64,000 nt of DNA from positions 62,001 to 126,000 of the forward strand of contig CAJINV010000003.1 of assembly GCA_905178155.1 (NCBI GenBank). Direction: 5' to 3'. A program made the position numbers and the translations under genes. This stretch comes from Amoebophrya sp. A120 (lineage: Eukaryota; Sar; Dinophyceae; Syndiniales; Amoebophryaceae). Positions 56,383 through 64,000 of the stretch are shown here, one piece after another (the first letter of the stretch is position 1; the number at the start of each line of letters is the position of its first letter). Under the pieces are notes generated by a model. It saw nothing but the letters and a program-made list of their open reading frames with translations. It was not told where the DNA came from and searched no databases.

Positions 56383-59300
56383 ATGAAGTTTTCCGTTCGC
56401 TCCCACGCGTACGGGGTGCTGCAGCGAGCGCTGGGAAACGAGAAGCGAGTCTCGCTTTTCGTTCGCGAGGTGTTGGCATCCAAGCACGTTCACATTCGCG
56501 AAGATTTGCCTTCGTGCATTCTGAGCGACCTGTGTCGTGCGGGGTACCAGGATCACTGCCACTTCTTGATCCTCGCCTGGGAGATATCCTGAGTAAAAAC
56601 TGCGAACGTCCCCACCCCAGGGTTTGCAAGATGAGAAATCTGTAGGACGCAAGACGAGAACTCGAGAAATGGTTGCTGTTTTGCATGACAAGTTCGACCT
56701 CGTAGTCGAGTCGTTTGTAGCTTGTGCAGAAACATCACAAATTACCGTCTTATCCTCATGCTGTTTCTAGAGCATGACAAACTTCAGATAAAGTCAGAAA
56801 ATGCAGCTCGTGCTGGAGATCATGCCTGCGTACTAGGAGAAACATTTTAGGCAGTTGCGGACCCGCACGACAACTCTGGTGCGGTGGGAACGTTTTCACA
56901 CGGGACAGGAGAGGCGAAAGGCGCTCTTTGTTTGGTCTCGACCAGCACAACGTCGACTCGAGCCTCGTTTTCCTTTCGCGCAGCTTCTTACAGCCCACTA
57001 CCAGGAGCTGCGCGACCACACGTGGGCGCCCCCAGGTTGCAAGCACGGGAACTGTGCGGGACTCTTGGCCAACGTGGTTGCGAGTATCGTTGTCGCCGAC
57101 CACCACGGTGCGTCGACCACTGGAGTCGCAGGTGACAGCAGCGCACGTAGGGAGGTCGTGGGCACTTGCTTCATTGCGGATGGAAATAAAGATGCGACTT
57201 CATTTTATTCCCAGCCGGTTCATGTTGCTGTTTTCGCGCGGCCTTCTACTAATAAATCGGCGCCCCCATTGCAGCTCGCGGGAAAGCGTCTCGTGATGCA
57301 GTGCGCGCGTTTTTTGGTCGTGTGCCTGGGGAGTAGAAGTGGTACGCTGGATGAACATGCAGATGGGCCGCATGAAGCAGTGAATGCTTACGCGCTTGTC
57401 GCGAATGCGCTCCGCAAATTGCATGTCTCGGACTTCTTCAAGAACATCGAAGGAGTGGAGTTCCTGTCCCAAATCCGACACCTTTTGGAGAGACACGCGG
57501 GCGAGCTGCGAAGCCGCACAGATTTTTGTTTTCCCCCGGCCCCTCGCTGCTGGTACTATGACGACGGCGTAGGACCACGATCCACTGGTGGAGGTTACGG
57601 TAGCAGAGTGCAAGCACAAGAAGAACATCATGTACTACCTCGACCGCCTGTCTCCTCCGCTGTGCTAGCCATGCTTGCGCACGCGTTTCCGGACGCGGAG
57701 CTCTGGGGCAACGGACCACTGCAGGATCTGATTCTGCATTCGCTGCTGGCCTGCAGCAGCTCCGAGGAAGCCGCGTGGTCGCCGGAAGAGCTGTGCGCGA
57801 TATGCGACGCCGCCTCGCGAAGACCTCGAGAGCGAGCTATTGTGTTTGAGATCGTGCTGGGAGTGCTGCGGGAGCGGCTTTTGCGAGGTTCAACTGGGGT
57901 ATCCTGAGTAAAAACGTACCCACCCCAGAGTTGTAATGCAGATCTGCAAGCACAAGAGCGCTTGTAATGCGCATCCCCATGAGAAGAATTTCCTATCGTG
58001 TTTTGGAACTTGCAATGCTATAAACAGGATAAGGAGATGGATTTGTGATGCGGCTTCTTTTGCTAAACTGCACTACACTACAGCCTGCAATTTGTCATGC
58101 GCGGTTCCCAAAACTTCAAGGTTTGTGTTGCAAAATCCCAAAAACTTAGACTTTTTTTTCTTGTGAGTGGGGAGAAGTCCTTGCATGAAGTCCTAGTTAA
58201 GACGCATTTGCATAAGCTGCTCCAGGTCAGGGCAGAAATCATGGACAAAAGTGCAGAGGGAGCATAGGCGTTCTACTTGTATGAAGCGTGATAGGCCGTG
58301 CCTGAAGGTTTCGATTCAAAAAAGATTCTGAATGCGCGCGGTACTAAACATTCAGGCGGGTAGCAACGTCCTCTTTATTATGATATGCATATATGAAAAG
58401 ACTCCAGCTGCATTTTTGAAAGTGCAGCTAGGTATGAGCACTGGCTTGGAATGGCAGATATGTATGGGCAGACATTGTTCGGGCTTTGAAATGAGAAGCG
58501 TCTTAGCAACAAAAGGACGAGACTTCTATTGGCTATTGGGATCCAAAGAAAAGGAAGAAGGGGAGGCGAGTAGCAAGACTCGAGGGCTGGACGGGACAGG
58601 TATTGACGTGGAAGCGCTCTGCGCCTGACCACGTCACACATAGCAACAGAGATCAAACGGGCGCCGCGATTCCAAAGCGTGCCGATGTTGCTATCTGGGA
58701 CAGACATGCAGTCGCATCGCACAACCGGGAGAAAGTAGATTTTTTTGCATGTGGGTAGCCGTGTATAGAGGCCGAAATCCCCTCCCGCATTCAAAAAAAA
58801 AAAATCCCCATCTGGACTCTGGGGTGAGGACGTTTTTACTCAGAATATGGGGCACACGTTCAACATCTTCCAAGAACTGCGCGATCGGCACAAGATGGTC
58901 CGAGTTCATCTACTTCCGTGGTATTTACAACTACGTGCAAATAGAATTGAGTTCTCTTTGTTTTTCGACTTGCTTGTTTCTGGAGATCCTTCTTCGATTG
59001 CTAGTGCAAAAACGGCAAGACGCCATTCCGCACATCCATGCATCGAAATCACATCTGTTCTTTGTCCGAACACATTCTCGCAATGATCGCAGCACGAAAA
59101 TTATGCACTAGAAGAGTAAATACTTTTCCGATAGTTGGAATGTGATGATAAACGTTTAACCCTCTTGCTTAGGCCGATTTGGGCTGTTGCAGAGAAACCT
59201 AACAATCACCATCTTTCGTCTGACACGACTCCTTGTCATAACTAGACATCTGCTACAGAACGAGGAAAGATCATCAAATACAATACAATGTTGGTCAAGA

Positions 59301-61484
59301 TTCATTCCGACGGAAATGATCGTCGGTAGTGGACCGGCACGCGGCACGAATTATTTTTTGCGAAACTGCAAAGAGATCTAGTTCTAGATCAAGAGTGCGC
59401 CTGCAGGTTTTTGCGGTTTATATAAGATTTCAACAACTGATGAGAACACGAAGTACACAGGAATTCCTCGTTTCGCTTAGGGAGGAGCCCTGCTCCTGTT
59501 CCCGATGGCGATGAAACACTCAAATTGTCTGGACCTCTGATGCGATGAAAAACCGAGTTTTGTTGTAGAACCTCTTTCTTTGTGCATTGTACAGCTTACG
59601 ATCATATTTGGAAGCTGCTGCACAAGTGTTAGTCTTTATCAGTTGCACGGGCTTAGAAGATCGTCCGCGCAACATGGCACTAGTACATCACTTCCGAGAT
59701 GATGAGAACACGAAGTACACAGGAATTCCTCGTTTCGCTTAGAACTTCGGTTCAATGGCGGTGAACACTCAATAATGTCTGGACCTCTGACACGTCGGAA
59801 ATAGTGGCTCATCTAGTGCATCGTGTAGTTGTATAGCGTGTATGTACGACTACAATATCCTTTTCACAAATGCGACGAAAACTTTCTCGTCCCGTATAGT
59901 CTTCTAAAAATGGTTCAGGTACTGCAACGACATTCGCAGATTCCGGCGGAGGAGGATGAAAATTTGTTCACAAGATCTTCAAGAATGCACAACGAGGCGG
60001 AGGCATGTGGAGGACAACGGGGAGTTTGGACGGCCCGCTCGGTTGCAAGCCTCCTTCGAGCGTTCTGCAAAGCAGGTTCTTCAACAGGTTTACCGAGGCG
60101 CACAAACAACTACACTGAACAGGACGAGACTTCTTCTAGAAGCACGACAACCCGCGGAAACAACATCGCCCAAAGGCTTTATGGAGAGAGGCTTGCAAAC
60201 ATCCTCGCGGCTTCGAAACTGCTCGACCGCGTTTCATGGGAAGACAGTTCATCTGAACTCAGCGTCGCGATTCATGCAATCGGGAAACTCCCGAGAGGAC
60301 GAGGTGATTTTGGTGGGAAGCAAGCAGACGAAGCCCCTGGAGGCGCCCTTGACCGCCTACTGGTCAGCCTGTTGCGGAAGTTTTGCCAGCCATCGCCTCG
60401 CGTCGCCTGGGCGGTGCGCGACTGGGCGAATGTAATGGATGCAGTGTCCTTTCGTCTCTCACGACTGATTTTTTTGCCAAACAAGCACGTGGAACGAGGA
60501 CCACAACTACATGTTGATCCTGTAATATCGAAGAGCGGGGACATGAGAGATGAAGCTCCAGAACATCAAGGCCTTCGCCATATTTCTAAGCCCTTCCGAA
60601 CTTCTGTGCTCCGCTTCATGCAGCTCACACACGAAGCTATAGTCTGTTGCAGTTCGTCATGCCGCGGCAGAAGACCGAGAGAGCTGGAAGAGGGAAATAC
60701 TGTGGACCGTAATTCTCCACCTCCTCGCGCTGCGGTAGAACTACCTGGGACCACAGCTGCTTTGGCGGCGCTACACGGTCCTTGGCAAATTCAGGACTGC
60801 ATGGCGGGTCTCGTTGGTGTGGGCCGTCTGGAGAATGCGCTGGCGGGGGAAGAGGAGGAAGACAGCAAAGTGAAAATACGCCGAAAGATAAGAGGACCAG
60901 CAGACTACCGCGGCAACGACTTTTCATTTCGCGCGTCGACGAAGCGGCTGGAAGTGTTCGAATGTCTGCTTCAGCGGCTGCGGTTCCATGTGCACGAGTT
61001 GAAGTTTTCACAGCTGTCGGACGTGTTTGTGGCGGCCGGAAAGCTCCGCGCGCGTTCTGTGCCTGTCGTCGAGTGTTTGTATAAGCAGTTCTTGCCACGC
61101 GTGGAGGAACAGGTGTTGGCGGCCGTTTCAAGCGGCGCGCCGAGGTCTTCGTGTGACGTGGAAACGTGGAAGTGCGCCGTGGTGAACCTGCTCTCTGCGC
61201 TGTCCAAGTTGCGCCACGACGAGTCAAAACTCGCAGTACCTCAGCACCGTGGGAACAAAAAGGGTGTAATTTCGAGCTGGTCTGCGTCGCAGGGCGTGGC
61301 GCGGTTGCTTGTTACGGCCTGCTTGAAGACAACGTCACGGAACCACGGGAAGGGTCGTCCAGGAGCAGGGTTGCTAAAGCTATCCCGGGCGGATCGCGAG
61401 CAGATTCGTAAGTCCTGTATGAGATTGGGACTGCTCACCGCTAAGACGGCGCCTTGCGTTTCATTGGAAGACCTTACTTGCTAA
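56383..61484 (+). CDS. Unrecognised, probably helical-repeat protein, four exons
   Basis: Exons: 56383-56584, 56841-57898, 58844-58920, 59900-61484; 973 residues, phases consistent. ATG 56383 follows an in-frame TAG at 56362. Leucine-rich helical segments recur (FAQLLTAHYQEL, LHVSDFFKNIEGVEFLSQIR, FSQLSDVFVAAGKL, VPVVECLYKQFLPRVEEQV), reminiscent of the heptatricopeptide/FASTK-RAP type of organellar RNA-binding proteins, but no RAP domain is seen. The first intron is introner C2. The second is introner C3, where GT-AG boundaries (57899-58843) keep the frame and the 5-bp duplication does not. The third (58921-59899, GT-AG) holds the dispersed repeat shared with the kleisin introns. Confidence 0.6.
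56585..56835. mobile_element. Introner C2
   Basis: 251 bp. Left TIR TATCCTGAGTAAAAACTGCG, but the right TIR is not recognisable. Duplication GGAGA at 56580-56584 and 56836-56840. Excision gives LAWEKHFRQLRTR. Confidence 0.75.
57900..58847. mobile_element. Introner C3 with nested ~600-bp insertion
   Basis: 948 bp. TIRs TATCCTGAGTAAAAACGTAC and GAGGACGTTTTTACTCAGAATA. Duplication TGGGG at 57895-57899 and 58848-58852. Compared with C1 (278 bp) it holds an extra segment from about 58166 to 58800, starting after AAAATCCCAAAAACTTAGAC and ending in an A-rich run. Confidence 0.88.
59440..59790. repeat. Dispersed repeat, two copies in an intron
   Basis: 59440-59540 and 59701-59790 both carry GAGAACACGAAGTACACAGG, CTCGTTTCGCTTAG, AATGGCG/GATGGCG and TGTCTGGACCTCTGA. 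A third, more diverged copy is at 42904-43000. Confidence 0.8.
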
Positions 61485-62117
61485 ACGCGTCGTTGTACAG
61501 CATCAAGAAAGTAGAATTATTGAAAAATCAGGTGAGCAACATCCCGGACGGTAAACTTCAAAACTATGTGTAGCTATGTGTAGTGACTCAACTGAGATGT
61601 TGCGAGACGCATTTTCAAATCGTGTTCCGCTGAGTCGCAGAAATGGTTGGCATGTATGTTGGTGTGCAGCTGCGGACAAACGAACAAAAGTTGAAAACAG
61701 AGTCAACTCTGCGCCAAGTAGGGCCAGGGCTAGCCGCAGTTGTGTAAGTACCCGAGTAGAGCGAGGGATGAATGTCCATTGCCTGCTGTGACAAGCTGAA
61801 CGAATGACATGAGAGAGTCTGTAGCTGTAGTTTCAGTGTCCCGTCGGAAGAAACTTAGCACCCTGCAAGCGACAGTTGTGAATGTATTCTCGCACCACGC
61901 TCCGCTCGTAGTGTGAGAGATATGGAATTTTTCCTACTAGTATGATTCACGGACAACTTCAACTTAGAAACGCACTAGGGTCAGATACAACGATCACGAT
62001 GCCCACGTCCTCGTACATGAAGCAGCTTGCTGCTTTCGCGTTCCGTCTTCCTTATTTTGCAACCTGTTGCTTTGCTCCGGTGTAGTAGGACGTCTCTCTT
62101 CGAGGACCAGCTCCAAC
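61485..62117. other. Intergenic, nothing recognised
   Basis: No convincing ORF. Confidence 0.6.
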
Positions 62118-64000
62118 ATGGACTACAATACGACATCTGACGGGCAGCTGCGGGAGCACCTGATACGGCGCGAAGACCTTTCCGACGCGGGGTACGAGCA
62201 GGAAGGTGGAACAAGTACTAGGCGAGTAGAACAGTCTTCGCGGAACAACACGCGCCCGAAAAAAAACCGCCGGGAGAAGAACAACCGGGATCCGTACGTG
62301 AACACCTACCCTCGCGACGAGTACGACGACGGGACTGCGGGCCGGAGCGAGTACGATCGCCAGCATTACCAGGACAACATCCCCGCTGGCCGTGAGCGGG
62401 GAGTTGACGTGGAGTACGACAGTTACCAATACGAGGATGGCTATGGTGCCTCCGGTGCGCGGGACCGCGACGACCGCCTCACGGAGAACAACCGAGCGCG
62501 GAGAGGCGGACACAAGCGGCGGCGGGACCGAAATAGGGAGCGCGGCGGTGCGGGGGGCGTAGACCACAACAACCGGTCATACCACCGCAACGGCGACCGG
62601 TATAATTCGGACGGGTATATTCACGATCACTCCGGCCGGGACCGATACAATACTTCAGACGCGGACCACCACGACAGCGGTACCGATTATTCGAACAGCG
62701 GGAGTGACTACGGCGATGAGGAGGACGACGAGGAGAGTCAGACCCCGCAGCGCAGCAACCGCCGGCGGAACCGCGGTCGGAGAAAAAAGATCATGGAGAG
62801 CCCCGATCACGCGGACGAGGACCACAAAATCCGCCACGAGTACAGTGTCATCCAGGACCACCGGGGCGGCGGCCACGATGAAGAGTGGGAGGCCGAGGAA
62901 AAGGACCGTGGCAGCGGGCTGGATAGCGGGGGTGGTCTTCACGACCACTGCGAGGACGACGGCGAGCAGGACCCCCGCGGGCGGCGCGACGACTCCTCCT
63001 ACAGTCGGGGCGAGTACCACGACGGGTCCCTTGGGGGCCATCAGGGCCCCTACGACCAGGGCGCCGCTGCGGACCTGGCGTTGCGCCGAGATCGGAGCCT
63101 GTCGAGTAACACCAGCCTCGGCGAAAGGATGAACAACTTCGGGACCACGACGTCGATTAACCCGCCCGGCGCACCCGGCGGCGGAGGAGGATACCAGCCT
63201 CCGGTGCTCACTGGTATGCACGAGTCTGGATTTTTATGGAATAATGCAAAAAAAAACAGCAAACAGCCGTGTATTCTTTTGGATCAACATCATCCTTTAA
63301 AAATAGAGGACTTCTGCGGGGCACAACCTGGTGCACCGTCTAAGTCTCGCCTACAAGACGTTTGGAGTGTGTAGCCGCGGCTTGCACAAGAAGCTGTGTT
63401 TCGATTCTTTCTGCTTTTCCTGCATGTAAAGATCGGTGTTGATCGTGAAAATACGGATTTGCAGCTGCATTGGAATTTCCAATTCCATATCGCCAACTTG
63501 TTGGGCTTGGTGGACGGCGAAGTCCCAACAGTTCCAGCAGCCCGAAGAGCCCGAAGACGACGCCCCCCTTCCCGTCGCTCGGCTCGCCGCACGGGGGGGT
63601 TGCCGGGGGTCCCGGAGTGCTGCAGCTGTTTCAGACCGCTTCCTCCTCCAGCACGACGGCAGGGAACCCGAATCTCCCGCGCGCCGACAGCTCCCAGTTG
63701 CCCCGCGCCGGCAGTACTTTGTCGAAGGCCACGCCGAGCGATCACAGTTTGAACCTCCAGCAAGGCGGCGGATCCACTTCCACCGCGGCGTTGCATCAGA
63801 ATCGAGGAGCAGGTCCACCTAATTTGGAAGAACGAGGGGTTCAGCTGCTCGGAAGTGAAACTAGTGGTAAAATGCTGGATGTTGACGATCAGCTACAACG
63901 GCAGTCGTTAAATAACCCGCAACATCAAATGATGGGAGACCACGCACACGACTACCAGCAGCGCGACGCCTCAAGCAGCCACGAGCGGTCCGGAATAATG
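62118..64000 (+). CDS. Disordered Asp/Arg/Tyr/Gly-rich protein, 3' partial
   Basis: Exons: 62118-63213 and 63465 to the window edge, joined by a GT-AG intron (63214-63464), giving ...QPPVLTAALEFPIPYRQLVG. The first ~330 residues are dominated by Asp, Arg, His, Tyr and Gly with RRNRGRRKK-type basic patches; then a Ser/Pro/Gln-rich part (SSSSPKSPKTTPP). No folded domain, membrane segment or known motif seen in the window. Composition resembles RNA-binding condensate-forming proteins (inference). The frame is open at base 64000. Confidence 0.7.

Overview
The window looks like nuclear DNA of a dinoflagellate-type protist, most plausibly a syndinian such as Amoebophrya. All supported genes lie on the + strand, as in dinoflagellate unidirectional arrays. 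Coding exons are GC3-rich, and a copia-type retroelement sits at the left edge. Many coding regions are split by short intron-like elements with terminal inverted repeats (TIRs) and 5-bp direct repeats. That is the hallmark of introner elements, which are known from Amoebophrya. The species assignment is inference.

Layout: copia polyprotein, 5' truncated by the window (2-3025); myristoylation-type ankyrin protein (4536-5015); mitochondrial Cpn60/Hsp60 (5557-9290); PRP40-like WW/FF splicing factor (10235-15083); ADP-ribosyltransferase-like protein (16044-16559); a giant in-frame fusion of an SLC35F-type DMT transporter and a MATE transporter (17580-26251); an unrecognised SR/charged protein (27251 into the gap). 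A 100-N gap follows (29601-29700). The next 10.04 kb (29701-39740) repeats 19561-29600 almost exactly, so the fusion gene and the unrecognised gene appear a second time. This is most likely an unmerged contig overlap. After it come ribosomal protein L10A/uL1 (40769-42009), a condensin kleisin CAP-H-like gene (42682-51002), a secreted-type OTU protease (52692-54653), a helical-repeat-like unknown protein (56383-61484) and a disordered D/R/Y-rich protein running off the right edge (62118 onward).

The main system is the set of 23 distinct introner insertions, counted once across the duplication. I sort them into seven TIR families, A to G. Most start TAT and end ATA, most carry a 5-bp target duplication, and all 23 lie inside genes. 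Removing each element plus one copy of its duplication restores reading frame; I tracked this by exon phase through every gene. Families A, B and D occur in both orientations. The DMT-MATE gene carries eleven introners and no conventional intron. The kleisin gene carries two ~1-kb introners within a three-copy repeat of about 22 residues. One family C element appears to be spliced at GT-AG instead of at its duplication.
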